Assembly (NCBI GenBank): GCA_049472395.1
Contig: JBLIRR010000009.1
Location: 62,001-126,000 of the forward strand
Origin: JBLIRR01 sp049472395
GTDB taxonomy: Bacteria > SZUA-182 > DTGQ01 > JBLIRR01
Reading direction: 5' to 3'
Length of the DNA: 64,000 nucleotides
Part shown: in pieces, positions 46,226 to 54,904 of the stretch
Layout of the letters: each line of letters begins with the position of its first letter
How positions within the stretch are numbered: the first letter of the stretch is position 1
Notes under the pieces: generated by a model
Told to the model about the DNA's origin: nothing
The model's database searches: none
The model's input: only the letters and a program-made list of their open reading frames with translations
Made by a program: the position numbers and the translations under genes

Positions 46226-46590
46226 TCTCACCTTATCGTACTTGAAAATGTCATATTCTGTCTTCAACTTGAAAAATTCACTCTCACCGGACGTCTCCTA
46301 AGGCCCATCCACTTTCGGAAAAAGTCATCGGAACCCGTGTTATTGTCCTTTCTCCATATTATCACACTGATTGTGAAGAGTGTGAAGGCTCAAAGATAGT
46401 AACAGATAAGGCCATTTCAGGGAGCTACCCCAAACCGACTGATTTTAAATATACCCCAGAATTTAATGAGTTGCTTAAACAGATACGAAGAGATGGCCTC
46501 GATCCATCCCACAGACATCATATCAGTCAATTCGACCTAAGCCACGCTGATTCTTACCGTTCAGTGACACCCGATGAATGGAGAAGATAA
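46226..46590 (+). pseudogene. Decayed copy of the ABC ATPase gene tail
   Basis: This stretch aligns with the ATPase gene at 43459-44382 in two blocks. The first (46226-46326) matches about 43747-43842. After an internal deletion of about 277 bp, the second (46327-46590) matches 44120-44382 plus its stop codon, with roughly 20 differences in 268 bp. The deletion breaks the frame, so the copy is dead. Similarity ends a few bases after the stop. It lies on the far side of the AbiE pair from the intact gene. Confidence 0.85.
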
Positions 46591-46611
46591 ATAAGGAATT
46601 TTACGGACCCA

Positions 46612-47061
46612 TTACTGTAATAGAGCCCAGCTTAAATAGACATCGGGTGTACCATAAACAAATGTTGGATACTCGGACTGGGCATAGGGAAAGGTAATCC
46701 CAGGCAAAGTCGTATATGAAAATGTAGTTTCATAAGGAGAGCTTGGATAGGGATACGTCGGAATACCGGTGGTGGTGTATAACCCTGTTATATCAGGGGG
46801 CAGAAAAGGGCTGAATGTAGAGAATCCGAGCAGAGTTCCATTGATACTATTGAAATATGCATAAAAATAATAAGGACGCATGGTCTGTTGTAATAAAATA
46901 AAAGCTAAAGGCGCAGGGAGAATATCGAAGGGTGGCCAAATGATTATTGGCCAGGGCTCGATAGAGTATTGTCCCCGGACATTTGATCCGGGTGTTAAGG
47001 CGAAAACACTCATAACTATAACAATTATTATGGCGGCTTTAAAGAATTTATAATTATGCAT
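46612..47061 (-). CDS. Small secreted aromatic/proline-rich protein
   Basis: 149 residues with a signal peptide (cleavage near VRG-QY). The mature chain is rich in Pro, Tyr, Phe and Trp with hardly any charge (EPWPIIIWPPFDILP, then a PYYFYAYFN segment and FVYGTPDVYLSWALL at the end). It resembles the WPLWSP family in composition but lacks its conserved blocks. It may be a distant relative. Function unknown. Confidence 0.65.
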   Translation of the reverse strand: MHNYKFFKAAIIIVIVMSVFALTPGSNVRGQYSIEPWPIIIWPPFDILPAPLAFILLQQTMRPYYFYAYFNSINGTLLGFSTFSPFLPPDITGLYTTTGIPTYPYPSSPYETTFSYTTLPGITFPYAQSEYPTFVYGTPDVYLSWALLQ

Positions 47062-47223
47062 ACGTTCTCCTCATCTTTTTGTGTATTATGCGTACTTTGT
47101 CAGAAAAAAATAAAAAAATCTTTCTACTGAATAGTATAGTTCTCATTATATCATAGAAAGGGTATATATTAGAGAAAATGTTTTTATTATTTTTTAGCCC
47201 TTTTTGAAAAAAGGGAGAGAAGG

Positions 47224-47670
47224 TTATGGAAATATTAATATATTATTGGTAATTCCCTTTATACCGTAAACAGTGCAAGCCAGTTCTTCTATCAGATATT
47301 TCTCCCACAATTGCTGAACATGTCCTTCAAGTGTTACCCATCGGTTATTTATTAAAACCTCGATATGATAAATATCAATATCTGCATACAATTTAAGAAC
47401 ATTGATAAGATTTGATTTCAGATTCGCGTCATCCGGCAGCACCTCTGTGCTCGGATATTGAACCACTATATTATTAATGACGCGCGAGACTCCTAGTATA
47501 TGCGAGGCATAGACTTCAGCCTTATGCGAGGCTAAATAACCGAATACGGCGCCTGACAATGTCACTTGCCCATCTTTAACAGCGACCTTAACATTGGCGA
47601 GATCGACCTGGCCGTCCTGACAAAGACGATCTATGAGTACTTTTTTGATGTGTTGATCTAGGCGAGACAT
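47224..47670 (-). CDS. Double BON-domain protein
   Basis: 148 residues with two BON domains: one at about 5-70 (VKVAVKDGQVTLSGAVFGY, HILGVSRVINNIVV) and one at about 80-148 (IEVLINNRWVTLEGHVQQ, GIKGITNNILI). No signal peptide is visible, unlike OsmY-type proteins. BON domains bind membranes or small partners. It has no operon partner. Confidence 0.85.
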   Translation of the reverse strand: MSRLDQHIKKVLIDRLCQDGQVDLANVKVAVKDGQVTLSGAVFGYLASHKAEVYASHILGVSRVINNIVVQYPSTEVLPDDANLKSNLINVLKLYADIDIYHIEVLINNRWVTLEGHVQQLWEKYLIEELACTVYGIKGITNNILIFP

Positions 47671-48271
47671 AGTTATCCCTTTTCCCTTATTCTTTCTCTT
47701 CTCGGAGGTATTATTCTCTTTTCTATTTTCAGGATCTTAACATACTATTTAAAAAATTATTATATATAATGATTAAATTCTCATCAATTGTTTATTGCCT
47801 CTTTTATTTGACTTTTTACTACCTGTTATATGAATACATCCTTATCTTTCAATGTATGATTCTTATAACAATAGTAAGACGTATTCATTGTCGAAGTTCA
47901 ATTTTCCATTGATTATTCGTACACTCATTTATAGCAATTGTAATATCAATTAAACCGTCGAATAATTTTTTATCGCTCCACCACCCAACAAATAGCCGGA
48001 ATCCCTTGTATATCTAAGAGTACGCCATAATGAGATTGCTGATATTTCAGTTACTGTGTTGAAAAATTATCAATAATTATATATAATTCTATTATTAAAA
48101 ACAAAGAACACATTACTTCTCTTACCGTTATTCGTATGAGTTCGAAGCCTTGAATGTTGAACCTATGAACGTCCAGGAAAAACAGAAGAGAAAGCAGGGG
48201 AGGGGCATTATGAGGAAAATAAAAAATGAGATCAAGAGTATATGAAAACCTTTAAAAGAGGAGAAAAGAAT
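47671..48271. other. Long AT-rich intergenic region
   Basis: About 600 bp between divergent genes, expected to hold promoters for both. I see many A/T tracts but no sigma-54 element, strong hairpin or short gene. A 13-bp string CATAATGAGATTG here (near 48025) recurs near 54885. Confidence 0.4.
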
Positions 48272-49681
48272 ATGAGATGGATGAACAAAACTATATTTTC
48301 TATAATAGTGTTCATTGCATGTAGTTATGTGTTACACATACCATGTTCAGCGCAACAATACCAGGTGTATATGGGAGCACCTCTTTACATGGCAGCGAAG
48401 AATATGTATCAGTATTCACCCTCCTTTTCCATAGTGAACAAATGGACTTCCCTTATGGAAAATAACTGGATAAATACCATGAATATCCAAGTACGTAGTT
48501 ACGCACCATCAATTTTTACACCGCATGATTTCTGGTGGACAATGTACCCAATCGATACGCAGACAGAGGAGCTGCCGGAGGAGGGACATCAGACTCAAGG
48601 ATTAATGCTTCTCATTGAATTTGAGGGAATAGAGGGACTGAGTAATTTTGTCTATGAGCTTCAAAGCAGGGAAATTGTTTCACTATTATTAGCCTCAGCA
48701 CAGTTTGTAGAGGAGAATTGCGAACAGGTAAAAATGCTTCAACAGTATGGATTGGAAGTGGGGGCTGTGTACTCGAATGTAGCGCTTTGGGATGTACCCT
48801 ATGAGGAGCAGTTTGATATTATGAAAACAACTGTCGAGGATATTGAGGCGTGTATCGGTAAACCGGTAAGAATATTCGGATCGAGGTATTTTGCCTACGA
48901 TGAAAATACCGTGAGGGCTGCTGAAGCCCTTGGCATTCCTTATGTGCTCGCACGGGGAACCACTGGGGCTAAGGCAACGATTTATCAACCGGAAGAATAT
49001 GATGTTAAAATCTTTTCGGTTTCAAATGTGTCATCAGAGAAGTATGGAACAGGAAGTCTCTGTGACTACAGTTATTGGGCGCGCGAGGGAACGTCAGAGC
49101 AGTTCAGAGAAGAGCTGTATGGAGCGCTCACATTTGATAAAATCTCTCCGGTGTCCCATACCTATATCGGGGGATTAAAAGCAGCATGGAATGAAGTGTA
49201 TATAGATTTTTTCGACAATGCTGATGTTGTATGGGTTGATTTGGATACCTTCGGAAGTATTGATAGCACACTTCCTTTTGCAGAGATCCCACAGAATCGA
49301 GAGGTCCAATATACTACACCAAAACCGGCCGTCCCTTTAGAGGAAGAACCTAATGTGGCAAACCCCTGTGCTCTTGAAGATTTTCCCTTTTATAATGATC
49401 AGGGAGGGAATGTAGGGGACAAGATCGTGTTCTTTCATAACGGGACTGGCCCCATGTGTCTGGATTTCCTTGATTTTATTGCCACAATCGAGTATCCCAT
49501 AGAGGAATATCTCATAGGTGATGAAGAATTCAGGGATGCATTGAATGCCCTTAAAGCTGAATTCGGATCAAGTGAAGGTGTCTCAGCCTCTTTTGGCTAT
49601 TTCCCCATAATATTCATTCGCAATAAAGCGTATTCAGGATTTAATGAGACGATTCAGTCTGATATAGAGGGGATGCTGTAA
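48272..49681 (+). CDS. Secreted polysaccharide-deacetylase-like protein lacking metal histidines
   Basis: 469 residues from the ATG at 48272, which has AGAGGAG 9 nt upstream; the upstream in-frame ATG at 48242 has no site. Signal peptide ends near CSA-QQ. The central region (about 120-320) follows a NodB-like fold: FVEENCEQVKMLQQYGLEVG, the RIFGSRYFAYDENTVRAA block and an ALGIPYVLARGT block. Where active enzymes have H-x3-H (GNHTYSH-like), this protein has GAVYSNV, so the metal site seems lost. The C-terminal 90 residues look like a thioredoxin-type fold with a single Cys (KIVFFHNGTGPMCLDFLDF). Probably a carbohydrate-binding or structural pseudoenzyme. Confidence 0.65.
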   Translation: MRWMNKTIFSIIVFIACSYVLHIPCSAQQYQVYMGAPLYMAAKNMYQYSPSFSIVNKWTSLMENNWINTMNIQVRSYAPSIFTPHDFWWTMYPIDTQTEELPEEGHQTQGLMLLIEFEGIEGLSNFVYELQSREIVSLLLASAQFVEENCEQVKMLQQYGLEVGAVYSNVALWDVPYEEQFDIMKTTVEDIEACIGKPVRIFGSRYFAYDENTVRAAEALGIPYVLARGTTGAKATIYQPEEYDVKIFSVSNVSSEKYGTGSLCDYSYWAREGTSEQFREELYGALTFDKISPVSHTYIGGLKAAWNEVYIDFFDNADVVWVDLDTFGSIDSTLPFAEIPQNREVQYTTPKPAVPLEEEPNVANPCALEDFPFYNDQGGNVGDKIVFFHNGTGPMCLDFLDFIATIEYPIEEYLIGDEEFRDALNALKAEFGSSEGVSASFGYFPIIFIRNKAYSGFNETIQSDIEGML

Positions 49682-49698
49682 GGGGTTTAAGGGACAAA

Positions 49699-50988
49699 TC
49701 AAATAGTATTATCAGATAAAAGAAACGCGGTTTCTCCGGCTTTGATATGAATGGTATCAAGATGCTGTGAGCCCCCACAGTGATTGACAGAAATACAGTA
49801 CTCTCCTTCAGGCACAAAACTGCGCGCCAAGTAAATCTCACCCGGTAATGTTTTCCATGATCGCGTGTCCGCCTTTTCTATAAAAACAGTATTTGTCACA
49901 TTGGCCGCAAACCTGAGAAAAGGATCATCTATCTTTTTCGTTGCTGTTTGTTTGAGAGCGACCCTGGCAATTGCTTTGGCCATAATCCTGCCTTTGCGGT
50001 CGTCAAGGTTTTTAACCGCGATTTTATTAATATCTTCCACTAATTCAGCCTCAACAGTAATTGTTTTTGATGGTCCCTTAATAATCATTGTGCTGGCGCT
50101 GCACTGGGGTTTATTTACCACATAGCGAGGGAACGCCATTGACACCGGCCCCTCTTTTGTTCCCACAATGAGTTTATCTTCAATCTTTACAGGCGATTTT
50201 CCGTTAAGGTGAATCATTACGATCCTGCCCATCTTCTCTGCATTTTTCTGTTGTATCCCCGTATAGTGATCTGCACCTATGTTGTACCTGTCGAGCTCAT
50301 CAGCTCTGCCGGTGGCCTGGGCGACTCTTATGATGTCATGGAGTAATGATTCCGGCATGCGAGTGCCATAATGCTTCCCATAATCCTGAAAAGCCTTGAA
50401 TGCCTTGAAGTAATCTATATACGCATCCTCAAGGTTCCCGTTGGCCTCATAAAGCATACCGCTTAAGTATCTGCCGAAGGCATCCTCCTTATACACATTC
50501 TTTTTTTCATATTTATCATTAAATGACAGAAGCAAGGAATCAAGACGCCGACACTCAACCAGAGCATCTTCATTCTTCCCCTCTATCACGTAATTTAAAG
50601 CGGAAAAAAGATTAATAAGCGCCCTCTCAAAATCCTCTCCATTGTAAGGGAGTATAAAGTCATTCGTAATAAATGAAGCAGCTTCTTTTGATAATTTCTT
50701 GGTCCAAAGCTCTTCAGCAAGTTTTTCAGCCTTGTGAAAATAGGTGTTGCTTTCATCATAATTTCCGCATCTAAGATTGATCATGGCAGAATCAAGTAAG
50801 AAAATCAGGGTATTGTTATGCCCATACGATTTCTTATTTTTTTTTAGAAACTCAATCGCAACGGGGCAATTGCGGGCTCGCATATGATTCTCTAACGTAC
50901 GGTAATTAAGCGCCGGTGCACAGCCCCCGCACAAGGTGAATCCTACCATGATAATAATAAAGTATAAGTGAAGGGGAGAGGAACGCAT
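49699..50988 (-). CDS. COG3014-type TPR lipoprotein
   Basis: 429 residues if translation starts at the ATG at 50988, giving a normal signal peptide with lipobox Cys23 (TLCGGC). An upstream in-frame ATG at 51054 would add 22 residues reading through a strong hairpin (50994-51028), which is less likely. TPR-like helices cover about 40-230 (the AGK-like NYDESNTYFHKAEKLAEEL pattern, GRYLSGMLYEANGNLEDAYIDYFKAF). The beta-rich remainder has the family stretch AIARVALKQTATKKI and the C-terminal EGEYCISVNHCGG. It is the last gene of the LpoB/LPP20 operon. Confidence 0.8.
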   Translation of the reverse strand: MRSSPLHLYFIIIMVGFTLCGGCAPALNYRTLENHMRARNCPVAIEFLKKNKKSYGHNNTLIFLLDSAMINLRCGNYDESNTYFHKAEKLAEELWTKKLSKEAASFITNDFILPYNGEDFERALINLFSALNYVIEGKNEDALVECRRLDSLLLSFNDKYEKKNVYKEDAFGRYLSGMLYEANGNLEDAYIDYFKAFKAFQDYGKHYGTRMPESLLHDIIRVAQATGRADELDRYNIGADHYTGIQQKNAEKMGRIVMIHLNGKSPVKIEDKLIVGTKEGPVSMAFPRYVVNKPQCSASTMIIKGPSKTITVEAELVEDINKIAVKNLDDRKGRIMAKAIARVALKQTATKKIDDPFLRFAANVTNTVFIEKADTRSWKTLPGEIYLARSFVPEGEYCISVNHCGGSQHLDTIHIKAGETAFLLSDNTI

Positions 50989-50993
50989 ACCGG

Positions 50994-51028
50994 ACAGGGG
51001 GACCACCGCAGGTGGAAGCTCCCCCTGT
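50994..51028 (-). promoter_or_regulatory. Strong hairpin in the LPP20-COG3014 gap
   Basis: Outer 9-bp stem ACAGGGGGA/TCCCCCTGT and inner CCACC/GGTGG with a GCA loop lie between the LPP20 stop and the preferred start of the next gene. It could lower expression of the distal gene or mark an RNA-processing site. No U tract follows. Confidence 0.55.
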
Positions 51029-51054
51029 TCTCTATGGTGTGCTAATAATTTCAT

Positions 51055-51639
51055 TTATTTGAATTCACCGAACTCTTTCTCTATTTCTTCATCAAGCTCT
51101 TCCTGGGCCTTTTGCGCCTGGAATTTTTGCCATAATGATTTTTCATTTTTGTAGCTGGTCATCATTGAATTTTTCACAGCTTGGGCTGCCATCTCAGAAT
51201 CAAGGGTAACAAGCACATATATCTCTCCGCTTGGAGATATCCATACATCCTTTTGCCTTGAACCTGTAATGACCTGGCTTGCAACCTGTTTTGAAACATT
51301 TGTGGATACCTTGTCCACGGTTTCGTCATCGCCAATTCCCGTATTTTCTGTGAAATTCTTGACCATATTCTTTACTTTTACGTTCATCATTCTGGCTAAT
51401 TCATCCCGTGCATTTGCTAAAGCCATGGTCCTGGTGTGCTGCACGCCTGCTTTGCTTTTTTGTGATGAACCAACCGCAGCTAATCCCTGGTCCGCCGATG
51501 CCCCAAGAACCCATTGTGGGGCATTGGCAAATTCGTTCGCCAAATCTTTATCCTGTATCTTTGTGCCCTTTTTACGCCCGCAACCGGACACGGTGATAAA
51601 GAGCATTAAAATTATCGTGCACCATGCAATTTTTTTCAT
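51055..51639 (-). CDS. LPP20-family lipoprotein
   Basis: 194 residues. Lipobox Cys20 (TVSGCG). The LPP20 pattern PQWVLG......GLAAVGSS...AG..H.R.MALANARDELARMM is clear, followed by a strand-rich C terminus (VWISPSGEIYVLVTLD). Members are outer-membrane lipoproteins of unknown function, often next to LpoB-like and COG3014 genes, as here. Confidence 0.88.
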   Translation of the reverse strand: MKKIAWCTIILMLFITVSGCGRKKGTKIQDKDLANEFANAPQWVLGASADQGLAAVGSSQKSKAGVQHTRTMALANARDELARMMNVKVKNMVKNFTENTGIGDDETVDKVSTNVSKQVASQVITGSRQKDVWISPSGEIYVLVTLDSEMAAQAVKNSMMTSYKNEKSLWQKFQAQKAQEELDEEIEKEFGEFK

Positions 51640-51675
51640 ATACTGTCTCCTTTCATGTGGTTAAAATTTTGGTCG

Positions 51676-53151
51676 TTATGTTGACTCATGAAAATAAATC
51701 ACTTTCGGTTTTTCATTTTTGAATTGGGGCATGGCCATTCCGATATCAGCATTAATATAGGTTGGATCACATATGATATAGCGGATGCCATTGGCGAGGA
51801 TACTGTCACCTTCTAGAGGGTCTGTAAACTTGACTGCCGTTGCCAGATGATTCGGATAATGAAGACCGATGACGGAAAGCCCGGTAAGTTTTCTCACTAA
51901 AAATGCAAAAAGAATGGATCGGTCTTCGCAATCTGAGAAAGGATAATAGAGAGTTTCTTCAGAAAGCATATACTTCTCTCTTCCGAATTGGGCATCGTCA
52001 GTCTTATATTCAAAGGCTGTCTGCACAAAGTGGAGTAAGAAATTGACAGCCTCTCCCTCAGATTTCCCTCCAATATACGGTCTTAATCCATTGAGTAACG
52101 ATTCTGTTGCTTCATCCGAGACCGGGGCTTGAAAATATACCTCAAAATTTGTCTGGGGGTAAAACCTAAAGAATTCAATAAGTTCTGCATTAAAGGTGAC
52201 AGGAATCTCATAACGCTTCCCCTGATAGTCAAATGAGAGGTTTTTTGTACTGGGTATATGCGTTATGTTCGGAGAAAATTGAATGCTCGTATCCATCACG
52301 CGATCAGCTTCAGGATAACTTCCTTTATAGGTATATAACGCTCCAAGCTGCTTTTTGGTTTCATCAAATGAAATGGCATAATATTTTTTTCCATCCAATT
52401 TGATAAAAGGAACCGCGTAGAGTGTAGTGTGTGAAGGCAGCAATAGATTTACTTTATTTTCATTATAACCTATACGCGCCTCATAACCTGATTTTGAAAG
52501 GATGAACCAGGCTAAAAGCGTCGTTTCATTGGCGTTTTCTTTACCATAGAGTGCTTCACCCATTTTATATATAAGAAAATAGTAGCCCCAGTCATTGAGC
52601 TGGAGGTCGTTCTTATATGTGTGGATAGCATGGACAGTATTTTCATAGGACGCTTTGCTCAAAGTTTCCCAGAAAGAGCTGATATTATTCTTATCTATAC
52701 TCCCTTTTATTGTGAGCTTCATGGCAGGATCGTAAGGGATATCAAGTGATTGTCCGAAAAAAGTTATCGTCACAGACCTTCCCTCTATCTTCTGCCCAAC
52801 AGGCTCTTTCTTCGGAGTCGGTTTTGGAGGAGCCTGTGCGGGTATTTTTTCTATTTTCGTGCCCTGAAAAGATTTTTCTTTATCTGCCGCTTTCTGAGAG
52901 GGAGCACGAGGGACTCTTACAGGTTTTGGTTTCTCATATATTTTAGCACCCGCAAAGAGGGTGAATTCTTTCCACTGTCTTTTAAGGTACCTGGTAAATT
53001 CCTTGTCCCGTTTATCTTTGAATTCCTGAAAATCACCAAGTTCCTGTTTTTTCCACTTCTCAAATTCACTTTCTGCACCTGTGTGATGTATGAGAACAAA
53101 TGAAAATAGAATAAAAATCAAGACACAAGAATTTTTCCATTTTATCATCAC
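51676..53151 (-). CDS. Secreted transglutaminase-like protein
   Basis: 491 residues with a signal peptide (cleavage near GAE). A Lys/Glu-rich helical stretch and a proline-rich linker (about 75-125) precede a beta-rich region. The last 120 residues hold a transglutaminase-like Cys-His-Asp arrangement: PFSDCEDRSILFAFL, YPNHLATAV and CDPTYINADIG. Such domains cleave or crosslink peptides in the periplasm. It lies inside the lipoprotein operon, 9 bp after the preceding gene. Confidence 0.8.
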   Translation of the reverse strand: MMIKWKNSCVLIFILFSFVLIHHTGAESEFEKWKKQELGDFQEFKDKRDKEFTRYLKRQWKEFTLFAGAKIYEKPKPVRVPRAPSQKAADKEKSFQGTKIEKIPAQAPPKPTPKKEPVGQKIEGRSVTITFFGQSLDIPYDPAMKLTIKGSIDKNNISSFWETLSKASYENTVHAIHTYKNDLQLNDWGYYFLIYKMGEALYGKENANETTLLAWFILSKSGYEARIGYNENKVNLLLPSHTTLYAVPFIKLDGKKYYAISFDETKKQLGALYTYKGSYPEADRVMDTSIQFSPNITHIPSTKNLSFDYQGKRYEIPVTFNAELIEFFRFYPQTNFEVYFQAPVSDEATESLLNGLRPYIGGKSEGEAVNFLLHFVQTAFEYKTDDAQFGREKYMLSEETLYYPFSDCEDRSILFAFLVRKLTGLSVIGLHYPNHLATAVKFTDPLEGDSILANGIRYIICDPTYINADIGMAMPQFKNEKPKVIYFHEST

Positions 53152-53160
53152 AAGATACCT

Positions 53161-54153
53161 TTATTCTGGATCTTTAAAATAGTCGAGAATCCTCACGGTA
53201 AGTACCTTAGAAACTTTTTTTATGGCATTATGTGCCGCTTCGGAATAAGTGAGATGTGAACCTCTCTTATTCTCCTCAATCTTACCAACTATTTCATTGG
53301 TATGAGTATCCATAATAGCAACTGATACAGTGGCACGCGCATACTTCCAATCAGGATTTTTAATGTCCACCTGTTCGAGAGTGACGGAGCCTTTAAGAGT
53401 GATATTGGAATTGTCCCTTTCCGTGGTTATGATATACCCCTCCTGACCCAACTGTTCTGAAATCAAGCTCGCCACTGTCTTTGTATAGTTATCCTCGGCA
53501 AAATCGAGGTATATTCTCATACTCGCCTTTATACTGTGTATTTTTTTGTAAATATCCCGTATTTCATAATCAGTGATGGACGCATCCTCAAAGCCAAGAA
53601 CTCTCAATCTGCTTGCGATGACCTGCCTTTCAAGCCAAAGCTTATTAATGTGCAGGAGCGATCGTAACTTCGAGAAGGGGCTAGGCATACTCTCAAGAGA
53701 ATTAAGAGTTATTTCTATTTTATCATCCATACTGTCTATTTTTTCCTGCCACTCCCTCCTCGCTTTTTGTCTGTTAAGAACCGCAAGAGCATAATAGACA
53801 TTTTGTTTCTCGTCATACCATGTTTTCCCTATCGTGACCCCTTTAAGCTCAACGGCCGAGAGTACCCCGATTTTTTGTTCAGCATCCCTCGTGACAGTCT
53901 CTTCTCCGGATTCACTTGTGGCTGATCTTACTATACTAAGTACGCTGCTCATTACGGTGGATTCAAAAATGGATGACATCTCTGCCTTTGCCTGACGCCG
54001 TGCCTCTTGCTCTGATTGGCCGATTCCTGTTGCGGTAAGGTATTTTGAGGCTGAATACTCTGGGGTGATATCCGGTTTTTTTGATGCTGCAAATGCCGGG
54101 AGTGCGCTCAATAAAAACATCAGTAAAAGGAGTTTTTTCATTGTGCCTCTCAT
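53161..54153 (-). CDS. Periplasmic LPP20-like protein, second type
   Basis: 330 residues with a signal peptide and no lipobox (LLSALPAFAAS). The N-terminal domain has the pattern YLTATGIGQSEQEARRQAKAEMS, as in LPP20/FlgT-type domains, followed by VYYALAVLNRQKARREW. The C-terminal half has a beta-strand domain (NITLKGSVTLEQVD). Its first ATG overlaps the lpoB-like stop (ATGA). A Met four codons later (MKKLLLL) gives a more usual signal peptide. Confidence 0.78.
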   Translation of the reverse strand: MRGTMKKLLLLMFLLSALPAFAASKKPDITPEYSASKYLTATGIGQSEQEARRQAKAEMSSIFESTVMSSVLSIVRSATSESGEETVTRDAEQKIGVLSAVELKGVTIGKTWYDEKQNVYYALAVLNRQKARREWQEKIDSMDDKIEITLNSLESMPSPFSKLRSLLHINKLWLERQVIASRLRVLGFEDASITDYEIRDIYKKIHSIKASMRIYLDFAEDNYTKTVASLISEQLGQEGYIITTERDNSNITLKGSVTLEQVDIKNPDWKYARATVSVAIMDTHTNEIVGKIEENKRGSHLTYSEAAHNAIKKVSKVLTVRILDYFKDPE

Positions 54154-54749
54154 AGAGAAAAGCGAGGACGTTTAATGAATTTCTTTATTTTCTTCTCACC
54201 TATCCATGCTTTTCTATTCGTTTCAACATCAATAAGCTCGAGATTAACCTGATAGAACATGACCGCTTTGCCCCCAATCTTATCCTGTATGGTGCTTATG
54301 GTCCCTTTTAACATAAAGTCAGCGCCTATTTCCTCGCCAGCTGATTTCGCCGTGTCTTCAGATGAATGAATAGCTTGATCTTTACGCTCATCCCGTATCT
54401 CTTCTCTTTCCTCTTTTGCCGCGACAAAGTCCACCTCGCCTGAGTTTATTAATGCCCGTTCAAGGTCTTTGACAAAGGTTTGCACATTAATATGCTCATG
54501 ACTGCGATTCTTGATCGTTCCCACAATAACAACGGGTAATGTCCCCCCATGCCCCTTTTTAAAATTATTAAGCCATGGACGTTGGAGAGAGTCACCGATC
54601 ATCTCTTCAGATACGAGACGGGAATCGGTGTCATTCCACCGTCCGCTCAGATCAACTGTTTCGGTGGTGTCAATTCTCTTTACGGATGTCGCGCATCCAA
54701 TGGCGAGAAACAGGGTAAAAACAAGCAGTAATTTTAATAAATTCTTCAT
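54150..54749 (-). CDS. LpoB-like penicillin-binding-protein activator lipoprotein
   Basis: 199 residues. Lipobox Cys19 (LAIGCAT). The LpoB/COG3417 domain is recognisable from VDLSGRWNDTDSRLVSEEMI, PVVIVGTIKNRSHEHINVQTF, FVKDLERALINSGEVDFV and GADFMLKGTISTI. Such outer-membrane lipoproteins reach through the peptidoglycan to stimulate bifunctional PBPs or act in related envelope complexes. It is the first gene of a five-gene operon of exported proteins (54749 to 49699). Confidence 0.9.
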   Translation of the reverse strand: MKNLLKLLLVFTLFLAIGCATSVKRIDTTETVDLSGRWNDTDSRLVSEEMIGDSLQRPWLNNFKKGHGGTLPVVIVGTIKNRSHEHINVQTFVKDLERALINSGEVDFVAAKEEREEIRDERKDQAIHSSEDTAKSAGEEIGADFMLKGTISTIQDKIGGKAVMFYQVNLELIDVETNRKAWIGEKKIKKFIKRPRFSL

Positions 54750-54904
54750 CTCACAATTTCCTCCCCAGAAAATTAATAATTTTTTTTATGAAGATAACAG
54801 CTTATTAAAAATATGTCAAATTATAATGTATAATATCAGCAATTCTAATTTTGACTGTTAAATTTCTCGCCATATTTTATATACCCATAATGAGATTGAT
54901 TATA

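Noticed and set aside
45996..46301. 101-codon plus-strand open frame after abiEii
   Set aside because: No family or ribosome site, and its right part is an out-of-frame reading of the decayed ATPase copy.
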